A stretch of DNA of 57,376 nucleotides from Akkermansiaceae bacterium (GTDB lineage: Bacteria; Verrucomicrobiota; Verrucomicrobiia; Verrucomicrobiales; Akkermansiaceae). Every line of letters begins with the position of its first letter. Position 1 is the first letter of the stretch. The stretch spans positions 1-57,376 of the forward strand of contig CAIKHZ010000319.1 of the NCBI GenBank assembly GCA_903827375.1, given 5' to 3'. The position numbers were made by a program, and so were the translations under genes. Positions 1 to 10,000 of the stretch are shown here, piece by piece. The notes under the pieces were generated by a model. It was not told the origin of the DNA, did not search any database, and worked only from the letters and a program-made list of their open reading frames with translations.

Positions 1-1
1 C

Positions 2-346
2 AGCCTCTTCAACACCGACATTTGCGGTGGTCTGCCCGCCGTTGTGTTGCGCATGCTGGTGGACTCGCGCCCCGGCCATCTGGACCTGCTACCCGCGCTT
101 CCGCCACAGTGGCCAACCGGATCACTCGCCGGTGCCCGCTGCGTCGGCAACATCGAAGTGCGCATGCTGCGCTGGTCGCCTAACGAAATTTCCGCCACCT
201 TGCGCTCCGCCGTTAGCCAGACGGTGGAGGTGTCGTTTCCCAACGAACCCGCTCCGCGCCAAGTCACCTTGCCCGCCGGCCAAGACATGACGCTAAGCGC
301 CAAACTAACAGGATTAGGCACCGTCAAGCCAGCCCGGGATTTCTAA
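2..346 (+). CDS. C-terminal fragment of a GH95-like alpha-L-fucosidase (5' end outside window)
   Basis: The reading frame is open from the left edge and ends in TAA at 344-346, so only about 114 C-terminal residues are visible. The fragment begins with SLFNTDICGGLPAVVLRML, followed by a segment containing LLPALPPQWPTGSLAG and a region-R-C-V-G-N-I-E-V-x-x-L-x-W pattern. In GH95 enzymes (family knowledge) the catalytic barrel ends with a similar pattern: a Gly-rich helix start, LLPALP-x-x-WP-x-G-x-x-x-G-L-x-A-R-G, then the C-terminal beta-sandwich. The catalytic residues lie upstream of the window. It would act on fucosylated glycans and is probably exported like its neighbours, but the signal peptide cannot be seen. 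The family call rests on this tail only, so a related (alpha/alpha)6-barrel hydrolase is possible. Confidence 0.6.
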   Translation, partial: SLFNTDICGGLPAVVLRMLVDSRPGHLDLLPALPPQWPTGSLAGARCVGNIEVRMLRWSPNEISATLRSAVSQTVEVSFPNEPAPRQVTLPAGQDMTLSAKLTGLGTVKPARDF

Positions 347-393
347 AGTAACCACTTGTCACCCATCGTCGGAGCCATAACCTATCGCGGTCA

Positions 394-1533
394 ATGATCA
401 AACGCATCACCTCACGCCGCAACTCAACCGCAGCCCGCCAGGCAGGAACCGCAGCAGGCGGTATCGGCGGCATCATCTTCGCCTTGGTTTGGATCTGCTT
501 CAGTAGCGTGTTTGTCGCCGTCGGCAGTAAATCCGCTTGGCGCTCGCTCACCCAATCGGCATGGCAGCACGTGCCTTGCGCGATCGACGAATTTCAAATC
601 CTCGACGACCCGAGCCAAGATGAGCCCTTCAGTGTCAAGCTCACGTTCCATTACGAGACGGGCGGCCGCCAACACTGTGGCCACTGCCTCTATCCACCAA
701 AAGCGCCAACCACCAAGCCCCCGGCCACGTCCCAGACCATCGCCCAAGATCGCGACAAGGACTATGAAAAACTAGCTGCCTTGCAACAGCAGTATCTAAC
801 TGCATCAGACCCCGTCTGCCTGGTCGATCCACAGAATCCGGACACTGCCGCACTGATGGTCAAGCGCGACGACCTGTGGGGCAGCCTGGCGTTCGGCGGA
901 TTTGGCCTCTGTTTCGTGGGCGTCGGCGTGGGTTTGCTGCTGCAAAACATCCGCCAAGTGCGTGGCGGAGGCGGCGCTGAGAATTTTCCAGCAGCCATCG
1001 GCGTGCCATTCTTCGGGCTGTTTGCCGCTGCTGGATGCGGCATGTTTTGCTTCATCAGTGTGCCGCTGGTGAAGCACCTGTGGATCAGCCAGTCATGGGT
1101 TGCCACTCCCGCCACCGTCCAGTGGAGCCGCATCGCCATATCCTCAGGAAACAAGGGCGGCAGCACCTACAAGGTGGACATTTTCTATCAATACACATTT
1201 GCCGGCAAGCCTTACCACTCGAATCGCAGCGACTTCATTCAAGCAAGTTCCAGCGGCCGCTCGGGCAAAGAGGCGCTCGTGCGTGCCAACCCACCGGGCA
1301 AGACCATCACCTGTTATGTCAATCCTAACCAACCGTGGGAGGCCGTTCGCAACTGCGGCCCCGGATGGTCGGCGCTCTTCGGCTTATTCCCCATCCCCTT
1401 CATGGCCGTAGGCATAGGTGGTTTATGGTATCTGGTTCGCCAAAGCAAATCCCTGCGGCGAAAATCGCTGACGGGCAGTTCAAGCGGGCACGCCAAGCGG
1501 TCGGTAGCAGCCCCGCCCGGCCACCCGACCTAG
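394..1533 (+). CDS. DUF3592-type membrane protein with two periplasmic-type modules
   Basis: This 379-residue protein has a hydrophobic segment near residues 18-44, two more at about 160-185 and 200-228, and a last one near 325-348. That gives two copies of the layout TM, soluble beta-rich part, TM. Each soluble part contains a conversion of the type W-x-x-x-P-A/C-x-I/V followed by a FHYETGG- or FYQYTFAGKPY-like strand and a V-x-x-x-NP line (VCLVDPQNPDTA; ITCYVNPNQPWEA). This is the pattern of DUF3592 proteins, whose function is unknown. The C-terminal tail is basic and cytoplasmic. It starts 47 bp after the GH95-like fragment, but nothing shows a functional link. No strong ribosome binding site is visible before the ATG. 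Confidence 0.7.
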   Translation: MIKRITSRRNSTAARQAGTAAGGIGGIIFALVWICFSSVFVAVGSKSAWRSLTQSAWQHVPCAIDEFQILDDPSQDEPFSVKLTFHYETGGRQHCGHCLYPPKAPTTKPPATSQTIAQDRDKDYEKLAALQQQYLTASDPVCLVDPQNPDTAALMVKRDDLWGSLAFGGFGLCFVGVGVGLLLQNIRQVRGGGGAENFPAAIGVPFFGLFAAAGCGMFCFISVPLVKHLWISQSWVATPATVQWSRIAISSGNKGGSTYKVDIFYQYTFAGKPYHSNRSDFIQASSSGRSGKEALVRANPPGKTITCYVNPNQPWEAVRNCGPGWSALFGLFPIPFMAVGIGGLWYLVRQSKSLRRKSLTGSSSGHAKRSVAAPPGHPT

Positions 1534-1680
1534 TGGCCTCGAAACGAATGTTCCCTCTTCGGGAGCTTGGCGCAGTAAGCAAAAGTCATTCTTTAAGAAC
1601 GTTTTACAAGCGACAAATATTCTTGCCCGGCTCCTGAGCTTGACCGCAATTTCAAGGGATTAGAGCATGCTCGACCCCGA

Positions 1681-1710
1681 TTTGAGGTCGAACACTGAGT
1701 TCTGAGGCTC
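1681..1710 (+). repeat. Dispersed intergenic repeat B, copy 1
   Basis: A roughly 28-bp element with core TGAGGTCGA, three variable bases, CT(G/A)AGTTCTGAG. Related copies lie at 33274-33300 (same strand) and 51501-51528 (opposite strand). This copy sits in the 249-bp spacer between the DUF3592 gene and the 3' end of the convergent GH51 gene. No other feature is recognised in that spacer. Confidence 0.6.
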
Positions 1711-1782
1711 CCTTTCGCTGCCTAATTGAAGGCTTTTGTCATGCACCCAATCCATTTCCACCGAGATCAGGAACTGTGACGG

Positions 1783-4176
1783 TCATTCCTTCTGCAACCT
1801 GATCACAGTCACCGAATTGGCCGGAAACGAGTGGGTGAAACTCGGCGCGGCATTAGATATCTCAGCTTCGACGGGTGCCACCTTGGCTGGCTCCGCGATG
1901 GAATTCTCGTCCATCGCATTCTTGGAAGTCAGCACAATCGCTTTGGCTCGGGCCGCAATTTTCTTTGCGCCGTCAAGCTTGACGGTTGTGGCTTGGTCGC
2001 TGCTAGAAGCGTTGACAACCTTGAGGATGATCTCCTTGCCGTCCGCCGAGAGAGTTGAAGATACGTGAAGCGAGCGTACAGCCGGCCGCTCGGCTTTCTG
2101 GATGAGTTTGCCATCCAAATAACACTTCACACTGGAACCCATCACTTCCACCTTGATGTCATACCAGCGACCCGTCTCGACGTGGCCATTTACGGTGGGA
2201 CTGCTGCCACCCGGCATCTCGATGCAATGCTTGGAATTCCCCCATCCGCCGATGTTCCACCAGGATTTTCCGGCGCCGCCATCCATCCCGAAAATCACCA
2301 GGAATCCCTCGTCGCCGCCGGTCTTGCGGGCCTTGAGCGTGTAGGTGTAGTTGCTCCAGCCAGGGTCGCCAGTGACGGCTCGGAAGTCCGTGCCGCCAGC
2401 TGTCTGCCCTAACACCCCGGCGTTCACCTTCCACTCGCCGCCATGAAGCTTCCAGCCTTTGGTGCCATCCGCAAAATCACACTTGAGCAGCGTATCGTTG
2501 CCGCGCTGCACCCTGATATCCTTGTATTCTGCCTGCGTGTTCCAAGTGCCCACTCCAACCATGCCGGTGATGGCATCAATGGTATCCGACGACTTGACAT
2601 CGACGGGCAGAACAACGGCACCGCGGTGATCAGCAAACATCTTCTGCACATGATAGGACGGAATCCCATAAGCCTTCGCGCTATCGAAGTTGATCAAATC
2701 TGGGTTCCAGCGCTTGTGATTGATGTTGACAAACAACGGCGCATACGAGGCGAGCACCACCACATCGGAGTTGCGCTCCAAACCGGTCATGAACGCCGCC
2801 TCTCCGACGGCCCCACGCAAACTCCCCTGCCCCGTCCCCTCGGTCACAGCGTATTCACCTACAAACACCTTGAACTTGCTGCGATCATAATTGTCGTACT
2901 TGTGCGAGTTGTTGATGAAAAATTCCGGGTTGCTATAGTAATGCTCGTCCACAATGCCGATCTCTCGGTTAGACGGCATGCCGCCCCAGACGTTGGCAAT
3001 GAGTTGCATGTCCGGCCACTTGGCCTTGATCGCATCATGAAACAAGGCATAGCGCTCGTTGTAAGCCGCACCACCGTTTTCATTGCCAATCTCCATCATC
3101 TTGAGGTGGAACGGCGCCGGATGGCCGGCCTTGGCACGCAACGCTCCCCATTTGCTGTCGGCCGGGCCGTTAGCATACTCGATGGCGTCGAGGGCGTCCT
3201 GGACGTATTCCTGCATCTGGTTCATGGGGACGTTTTCCCGATGCGACATGCCGCAGTTGATATCAAACAGAGGTTCTGCACCGAGGTCTTCACACATCAC
3301 CAGATATTCATGATAACCGATGCCGTGGGTGGCCTTGTATCCCCAGATGTTATTCTGAGTGCGCCGTTCCGAAATATCACCGATCGTCTGCTTCCAACGA
3401 TACGCTTCCTTCATCGTGTCCCCCTCAACCCAACAACCCCCGGGAAATCTCACAAATGCAGGCTTGAGTGCCAATAACATCTCAAAGAGGTCGCTGCGGA
3501 AACCATGACCTTTCCATGTCTTCTCCGGAAAAAGTGAAACCATATCCAGCCAAAATGTGCCGGGCTTGCCCGAACTGATGACCAACCGCGCCTTCGGGTC
3601 GGTGGCCGCCGCCTTCAGCGATAACTTGTAGGGCTTCCACTCGGGCGTCAGGCCGTCAATCTGCCCCGTCGCGCACACCGCGCCGTCGGCAGCCTCCAGC
3701 GTGACAGTTAGAGGTCCGGCAAAATCCGCTCCGCCGCGGGCGTCTAGCGACAATTGATAGGTATCTCCCTTGATGACGGACATGCCATAATAACCACTGT
3801 TGGCAACTCCCGCGCTGCCGCTGCCACTTACCGTGACCTTGAGTGAATGTGGGTTTTTCGCGCTCACTGGTTTGGTAGCATCGACGCTCATTTCAGCCTT
3901 GGCGGTGCCGCCGGCCTTGATAGCCCAGCTTTCCGGTTGGTCCGAATCCTCGAATGAACGGTTTCTAACAAGCTCAGCGTACAATCCGCCGTCAGCCGAG
4001 AGGTTGATATCCTCGAAGAAGATGCCCCAGAGCGTGGGACTCACCTTGATGCCGGGTTTGTCAACGCTGACGCTGATAGTGGATTGCGCGGTGCATGCCG
4101 CAGCGCATGCCAGCAGGACGCTGGCGGTCCATGTTGCGGTGTTCTTCATTCCGGTTCGGTTGTATGGTTTTGACAT
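1783..4176 (-). CDS. Exported GH51 alpha-L-arabinofuranosidase with CBM-like and LamG-like insertions
   Basis: This 797-residue enzyme should release terminal arabinofuranose from arabinoxylan or arabinan outside the cytoplasm. A signal peptide ends near residue 31 (VLLACAAACTAQS). The start could also be the ATG at 4149, giving MKNTATW and 788 residues. After the first GH51 strand (VSPTLWGIFFEDINLSADGG) comes a beta-sandwich of about 75-220 that resembles CBM_4_9. The catalytic barrel follows. The acid/base Glu is E366 in MEIGNEN and the nucleophile is E441 in VFVGEYAV. A second sandwich at about 540-695 (GTWNTQAEYKDI ... RWYDIKVEV) is inserted before the C-terminal jelly roll, as in its neighbour. 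It lies 40 bp downstream of the paralogue at 4217-6823 and is probably cotranscribed with it. Confidence 0.9.
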   Translation of the reverse strand: MSKPYNRTGMKNTATWTASVLLACAAACTAQSTISVSVDKPGIKVSPTLWGIFFEDINLSADGGLYAELVRNRSFEDSDQPESWAIKAGGTAKAEMSVDATKPVSAKNPHSLKVTVSGSGSAGVANSGYYGMSVIKGDTYQLSLDARGGADFAGPLTVTLEAADGAVCATGQIDGLTPEWKPYKLSLKAAATDPKARLVISSGKPGTFWLDMVSLFPEKTWKGHGFRSDLFEMLLALKPAFVRFPGGCWVEGDTMKEAYRWKQTIGDISERRTQNNIWGYKATHGIGYHEYLVMCEDLGAEPLFDINCGMSHRENVPMNQMQEYVQDALDAIEYANGPADSKWGALRAKAGHPAPFHLKMMEIGNENGGAAYNERYALFHDAIKAKWPDMQLIANVWGGMPSNREIGIVDEHYYSNPEFFINNSHKYDNYDRSKFKVFVGEYAVTEGTGQGSLRGAVGEAAFMTGLERNSDVVVLASYAPLFVNINHKRWNPDLINFDSAKAYGIPSYHVQKMFADHRGAVVLPVDVKSSDTIDAITGMVGVGTWNTQAEYKDIRVQRGNDTLLKCDFADGTKGWKLHGGEWKVNAGVLGQTAGGTDFRAVTGDPGWSNYTYTLKARKTGGDEGFLVIFGMDGGAGKSWWNIGGWGNSKHCIEMPGGSSPTVNGHVETGRWYDIKVEVMGSSVKCYLDGKLIQKAERPAVRSLHVSSTLSADGKEIILKVVNASSSDQATTVKLDGAKKIAARAKAIVLTSKNAMDENSIAEPAKVAPVEAEISNAAPSFTHSFPANSVTVIRLQKE

Positions 4177-4216
4177 AGGGTTCGGGGTTATGATGGATTG
4201 AGAGATGGGGACGGCA

Positions 4217-6823
4217 TCACTTGGCTTGGATGCGCAGCACGTTGACTGAAAATGGCGGCAGGGTGACTTGGAAACTCTTCGCGCAATGGTCTAACGGTAA
4301 TAACTGCGGCACGATGCGGTTGGGTGAATCGAGGGTGTTCTCGGCCTCCGGTTTATCAGCACGGATGACGATATGCTGTCCGCTGGCAGCAACGCTGGTT
4401 ACCCCGGCGAGTTGGATCGAGGCAACCAACGGGGTGGCGTTGTAGTTGGTGGCCTTGACCACCACCGTGCTGTCCTTTTTCTGATAACCCGAACTGGCAA
4501 AAAATGCAGGCATCACATCCGCTTCAAGTTTGCTGACGCGCTTGCCGTCGAGCAGAGCCTCCGCCGAATTATTCGTTAGGATAAGACTGATATCATACCA
4601 TCTCTCGTTATCGATGGGACCCTGAATATCGCCGCCGCCCCTGGTGGCGATGCCGTTGGATGGGGTGCCCTGGATGGCGGAGAAATGGTTTTGAGCGGCG
4701 CCGTAGTTGCAGAACATAAAGCGCTCCGGCCCGTCGGCGTGGAAGAACATCAAAAATCCTTCGCTGCCACCCACCCTGCGCGCCTTGACCGTGACGCGCC
4801 CGGACTTGAGCTTCTCCTTGAGGAACAAACTGATCGGGCCGCGGGTGGTGTCGGTTTGTTTGAGCACTCCGTTCTCGGTTTTCCATTGGCCGATGCCCGG
4901 GGTTTCCCAGCGCTCCAGATTGGCGAAATCCTCGCTGAGCACGAGCTTGTTGTTGGCGTCATAGATGCGCAATTCCTTGAATTCATTGGCGGTGTTCCAT
5001 GAGCCGAGGCCGAACTTGCCTTCAAACAACGGCTGGGCCGGGTCTGGCTTGGGCAACACTTCCACGGCAGTGGCCAGATTCACGTCTGGGCGGTTTTCGA
5101 CGTAGGTCTTCTGCACCTGATAGGACGAGTGCACGAAGCTGCGCGAAGAATCGAACTCGATGAGGTTCACGCCCCAACAACTGTTGTGGACGTTGACGAA
5201 AAGCGGCGCATAACTCGCCATCTTGACCAGATCGCCGTTGCGCTCCAACATCATCAGATAGACGGAGTCATCCATCGCCGCGCTCCAGTCGCCGCCACCG
5301 TGATGATGGGCGTATTCGCCGACATAGATTTTCCAAGGTTTGCGGGGGTATTTGTCGAAGTAATCAAAGTTGTTGCGGATCCAGCCCGACGGCCGGTAGG
5401 AATGCTCATCAACCACATCAATCGCCTCGTCGCCTGCCTTGGCGATGGCCGGCGGGTTGAGGCCGCTCCAGTACATGCTCATGATGACGGTCATTTGCGG
5501 GTACTTCGCCTTGATTGCGGCGCGGAATTTCTTGTAGTAGTCGCCGTAAATCGCCGGCGGATGTTCGTTGCCGATTTCAATGTATTTGAGGGGAAACGTC
5601 TTGGGATGGCCCATCTTGGCCCGCACTGCGCCCCATTTTGAACTCACCGGACCGAGCGCGTATTCAATGGCATCTAGCGCCTGTTGGATCACCGGGTCGA
5701 GCTGGTCGAGGGGCACGTTGTTGTCCGGATGCACGGTCATGCCGCAAAATGCCACATACATTGCATCGGAGCCGATGTCCTCACAGAATTGCAGGAATTC
5801 ATGATAGCCGAAGCCATCGGTGGACCGGTATTGCCAATACCCCCACTGGCCCGGCCGCTCTTCGGGCGGGCACACCATCTTACGCCAATCCGGTGCCGAT
5901 TCCCATGACAGACCCTCCACATAACACCCACCTGGATAGCGGATGAACGACGGCTTGAGGGCCTCAAGATGCTTCGCCAGATCCACCCGCAAGCCGTTGG
6001 GGCGATTCTTGTAGGTCGGGGGAAACAACGACACCCAGTCCACCTGCAACTCCCCGGTCCCGCGAAATGACAATACAAAGCGTGCCTCAGGATCACTGGC
6101 GGTGGCTAACAATTTAGCGGTTAGCTGTTGCCAAGTATTGCCCGGGGAGATATTTCCGAAATCGTGTTGGGCGAGCACCTTGCCATCCTTGGATTCGAGG
6201 GTGGCGGACACGGTGCCCTGGAAGGTGCCTGGGCGCAGGTACCATTTCAAATCATAACTGGCATTTGCCTGCACGGAGATGCCCCAGTAGCCGGTGTTGA
6301 TCAATGTGCAGCGGCCGGTGGACTCGCTGGGAGCCGCTATTTTCATCGCAAGCGAGCGGCTGGATGCGGCATTCATCGGATTGGCATCGGTGAGTTTCAT
6401 CTCGCCACTGGCTCCGCCGTGGTTGACCATCGACCAGCCTAACAAAGCGCGATCGGGCTGCCAGCCGCAATTATTGAACCACGGCCAAGGGATAGGCCAC
6501 TTATCCTGGGGAACGCCTGCCGGGAGTTTTTCCAACTCCATCTTGAGGGCTCCGTCATCCTTCTTCACCAGCTTCATGCCCGGCGGCAATACCCCTTCCT
6601 CAAAGCTCCTGTTCTGAATGAGTTCGGCGTATATGCCCCCATCGAACGCATGACTGATCTCCTCCATGAATATCCCGTAAAGCGTCGGCGACACCGGCTG
6701 CTGCGCTTGCGCCACATCGACGCGAATGCTCGCACTGGGCGATTGCCCGGCCACGGGCTGGCTCATAGCTGCAAGACCGCCAAGCAAAATGGCCAGGACA
6801 GCACGGCGGGATGTGGATTTCAT
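4217..6823 (-). CDS. Exported GH51 alpha-L-arabinofuranosidase, paralogue of the next gene
   Basis: The start is placed at the ATG at 6823 because MKSTSRRAVLAILLGGLAAM begins a normal signal peptide. An in-frame extension to 6943 adds 40 residues with no signal character. The 868-residue protein has the same order as its neighbour: GH51 strand (PVSPTLYGIFMEEISHAFDG), CBM-like sandwich (about 130-270), barrel with acid/base E420 in YIEIGNEH and nucleophile E503 in YVGEYAH, a concanavalin-like sandwich (about 605-765; WNTANEFKELRI ... RWYDISL), and the C-terminal jelly roll. The inserted second sandwich resembles the DUF1080/LamG type. It is the first gene of a two-gene operon. GCGAA repeats 111-136 bp upstream may regulate it. 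Confidence 0.9.
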   Translation of the reverse strand: MKSTSRRAVLAILLGGLAAMSQPVAGQSPSASIRVDVAQAQQPVSPTLYGIFMEEISHAFDGGIYAELIQNRSFEEGVLPPGMKLVKKDDGALKMELEKLPAGVPQDKWPIPWPWFNNCGWQPDRALLGWSMVNHGGASGEMKLTDANPMNAASSRSLAMKIAAPSESTGRCTLINTGYWGISVQANASYDLKWYLRPGTFQGTVSATLESKDGKVLAQHDFGNISPGNTWQQLTAKLLATASDPEARFVLSFRGTGELQVDWVSLFPPTYKNRPNGLRVDLAKHLEALKPSFIRYPGGCYVEGLSWESAPDWRKMVCPPEERPGQWGYWQYRSTDGFGYHEFLQFCEDIGSDAMYVAFCGMTVHPDNNVPLDQLDPVIQQALDAIEYALGPVSSKWGAVRAKMGHPKTFPLKYIEIGNEHPPAIYGDYYKKFRAAIKAKYPQMTVIMSMYWSGLNPPAIAKAGDEAIDVVDEHSYRPSGWIRNNFDYFDKYPRKPWKIYVGEYAHHHGGGDWSAAMDDSVYLMMLERNGDLVKMASYAPLFVNVHNSCWGVNLIEFDSSRSFVHSSYQVQKTYVENRPDVNLATAVEVLPKPDPAQPLFEGKFGLGSWNTANEFKELRIYDANNKLVLSEDFANLERWETPGIGQWKTENGVLKQTDTTRGPISLFLKEKLKSGRVTVKARRVGGSEGFLMFFHADGPERFMFCNYGAAQNHFSAIQGTPSNGIATRGGGDIQGPIDNERWYDISLILTNNSAEALLDGKRVSKLEADVMPAFFASSGYQKKDSTVVVKATNYNATPLVASIQLAGVTSVAASGQHIVIRADKPEAENTLDSPNRIVPQLLPLDHCAKSFQVTLPPFSVNVLRIQAK

Positions 6824-6925
6824 AGGGGCGGCAGGATCAAAAGGGTGGCAGCACAAAACCTGCGGGATGGCCGCAGGCCGGGTACTCGGCCCCGATGAAA
6901 CATGATCCCACCCGCCGGGACAATG

Positions 6926-6962
6926 CCAAATCCGCGAATCCATTGGCTAATTTGCGAATGGC
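6926..6962. promoter_or_regulatory. Candidate operator: GCGAA direct repeats upstream of GH51 operon
   Basis: Two boxes of the form AATYYGCGAAT have GCGAAT at 6934-6939 and 6954-6959, exactly 20 bp apart. A weaker GTGAAT follows at 6964. They sit 111-136 bp upstream of the GH51 start at 6823, in a 273-bp spacer. The same box with 19-21 bp spacing occurs before the genes starting at 11482 and 56663. Two helical turns between direct half-sites is typical of AraC-family activators. The regulator itself is not in the window, so this is an inference from pattern only. Confidence 0.4.
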
Positions 6963-7096
6963 CGTGAATTGGCCTGTCCCCTTACTGCAATCTCCCCGAT
7001 CCTGGCTATTTCCTATCACGCGCAACCATCTCCCACTACACAACCCTGCTGATTGCAGACGTTAAAGGGCTAACAGGTGAGCCCCTCTCCCTGCAA

Positions 7097-10000
7097 CTAC
7101 GGCTGGGTGACCTTGAGCCGGATGAAGGTCTTGGCACCTAGCGCAGGAATGCTCACTTTCACATGGTCGAACGAACTGCCAGGCGTGATCGTCACCGGGC
7201 CGGCGCTGGTGGCCGGAATGCTCAGCGCCGTCCAACCGATAAGATCACTGCCGTAGTCCACTTCCTGGGCTGTCGCCGGCGGTAGCGACGAAACACTCCG
7301 CTGGTACTCGAAAAACCAGGCTCCACCGGAATTTGTGATAGTCGGCAATATCACCTGCGAGGCAACCATCGGCGCTCCTCCTAAGACAAATTCCAACAAA
7401 TTCGAGATGCCGTCATGATCGGGATCGGCCAGAGGACCGTCGTTGACGCCGGCGCTGAGACTCTGCGCGGGATTGGCGGCCCAGGTGGCATAGGGCGAAC
7501 TTGGCGCAACGGCGGTGTTGACAATCTGGATGCCGGAAAATCCGTTCTGATTGCTTCCGTTAGAGCTGATTTCCGCCAGCTTGAGATTGCTGGCACTCAA
7601 CCCCGTGAACTTGAGCCAATTGCCGCCGTTGCCCGTGGCCGCCGCATCCGCCAAGGCTTGGGTTGGATACTGGCTTTGGACAAATCCGATGACGGAAAAC
7701 AATTGCACCGAAGACTTGCCGCCACGCACCGAATATTGCGTTCCCAATAATGTGGACGTGCCGGTGTTGGTCGCTTGCCAAGTCAGCGAATAGTTTGAAC
7801 TAAAACCCGCATAGTAAATGTATGCGTCATAGGTTGTGAACGGTATATTAGTTAGACTGACTGACATCGGAGTCCCGTTCAAAAACCCCGAAAGCATCGT
7901 CTGGCTTGGCACACCGTTCCAATTGAAGGTGTTGCCACTGCCTTGAAAACTAGCCGTCATGCCGGGCACCGGATTGCCGCTCTCGTCCACCAACGCCACA
8001 GATGATGGATTGTTAGTGGCACCAGACAAGTCATTCCAGTGCGCCGCCGGAATGACCCCGGCAATATCACTGGAAGCCAGGGCACCGTTGTAACCGACGT
8101 TGATGCTAATGACTTTGGCCGCACCCACCGCGACCACCGTCACGGTGAAGGACGTCGGAGTCGAAGCCGTACCATCACTCACGCTGAGGGTGATGGTTGT
8201 GCTGCCGGTCTGGTTGGCGGCTGGAGTGACTTGCACGGTTCGGGTGGCACCACTGCCGCCTAGCACAATGTTGGTGTTCGGCACCAAGCTGGTGTTGGAG
8301 GAAACCGCGCTCACCGTTAGAGCTGATGCGGCGGTTTCGCTATCACTCACGCTGAAAGCCATCGCCGCAGTGGCGGCATTGGCCATGATGGATTGGTTTG
8401 CCACACTGGAAATACTCGGCGGCGTGTTGCCCGTTGCAACAAATGTGGCGGCAATCGTGTGCGTCGCGGCCACCCCGCTGAATGTATAACTTGCCAGCGC
8501 TCCGACGCTGCTGCCGTCCACCGTCACTCCAGCGATGGCGTAGCCGGTATTGGGCGTGATGGTAAACGCCTGATTGGCTCCGGCATTGACGATGACCGCA
8601 CCGGCCGGACTGATCGAGCCACCACTGCCGGCCGTGGCCGTGATCGCATAGCTGCTGCCGCTGGCGGTCAGCCGGTTGGCTAGAAAATTTTCCAAGCCCA
8701 CCCGTTCGGCATCGGTGAGGGCGGTGGTGTACACAAACGAATCGCCGTAATAGCCGTTGTAGGTCGTCCATCCGTCAGGCCAGTTGCGGCCGAAGGTGAT
8801 ATTGTTAGCGAAACTGCCTGCGACACCTGGCACGAGCGCCGACATATCTGGGCTGCTGGTGCTGGTGATGTTCATCACCTGGGTGCCGTTAGCATAAACC
8901 TTGTAGCTGCCGTCCAGTTGGACAACCAAGCTCAGGATGCTCGTCTGGCCATCGGGAATGGTGGCCGTACTGGTATCCACCGACCCATTGCGGCGCACCA
9001 CCAACTTGCCGCTGCCATTGAGGATTCCCAAAACCAGCCGGTCATAGAAAATGTCCACAATCGACGTCCAGCCCGCATCGCTGCCAAAGCGCGTTGGCTT
9101 GGCGACGACGACCACCGTGGCACCGGTGCAAGGGATGGGCGAGGCGATGCTGCCGAGATTGAGGCAGTCGTAATCGTTTGCCACGTTATTGACGAATTTG
9201 TGGCCGTCGATGATGGCGACTGTCGGGGTGTATTGCGGTGTGAGGGTTTTTCCGCTCGGCAAATAGGATGGCCACGAACTAACGGTTCCGGAAGCGGGCA
9301 GAGCGTCCGTTAGGAATGAACCGTAGATCTTGCCGGTCTGCGGGATGCTGCCAGTGCCGCTGCTGCCGGTGAAGCTGGCGGTGATCGAATGGCTGGCCGT
9401 CACATTGGTAAATGTATAACTATTGCCGCTGCCGACATTCACGCCGTCCACGGTGATTTTTGAAATGGTGAAGCCGCTTCCCGCCACAATGTTATACGTC
9501 TGGCTGCCACCACAAGTGACCAGCGTCGTGCCAGCCGGGGTGATGGTGCCGCCATAACCAGCCTGTGCGCTGAGCGGATAGGAAAATGTAGCGGCGAGCG
9601 TGTGATTGGTTCGCACATCTGCGAAGGTGAAGTTGCCGCGTTGGCCCATTGGCTGGCCATCGACTGCCAAGGCGACAATGGCACCCCCGCTTGGCGTGAT
9701 GGTGAAACTTTGCCCGGCCCCCTGAACCACGCCGATAGCCCCGCTAGGGCTCAAACTGCCGCCCGCGCTGGCAGTGGCATTGAGCGTGAATCCCGGCGCG
9801 CTCGCTGCGAAGGTCGCGGCAATCGTATGGCCCGCGTAAAGCGGATCAAAGGTATAGGAATTGACTGCGCCCACAGAGACGCCGTCCACCGTCACATCCA
9901 AAACGAATTTTCCGGCATCCGGGGTAATGGTATAGCTGGCGGTTTTCCTCTTGAGATAGGTGGTGGTGCCGGCAGGGCTTATGCCGCCGCCGGTTCCGGC

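Noticed and set aside
2443-3477. 344-codon plus-strand frame inside the first GH51 gene
   Set aside because: It is the antisense shadow of a well-supported GH51 barrel and shows no domain of its own.
4149-4176. Shorter start for the first GH51 gene
   Set aside because: Both starts lack a clear SD and both give a usable signal peptide; I kept the longer one and noted the alternative.
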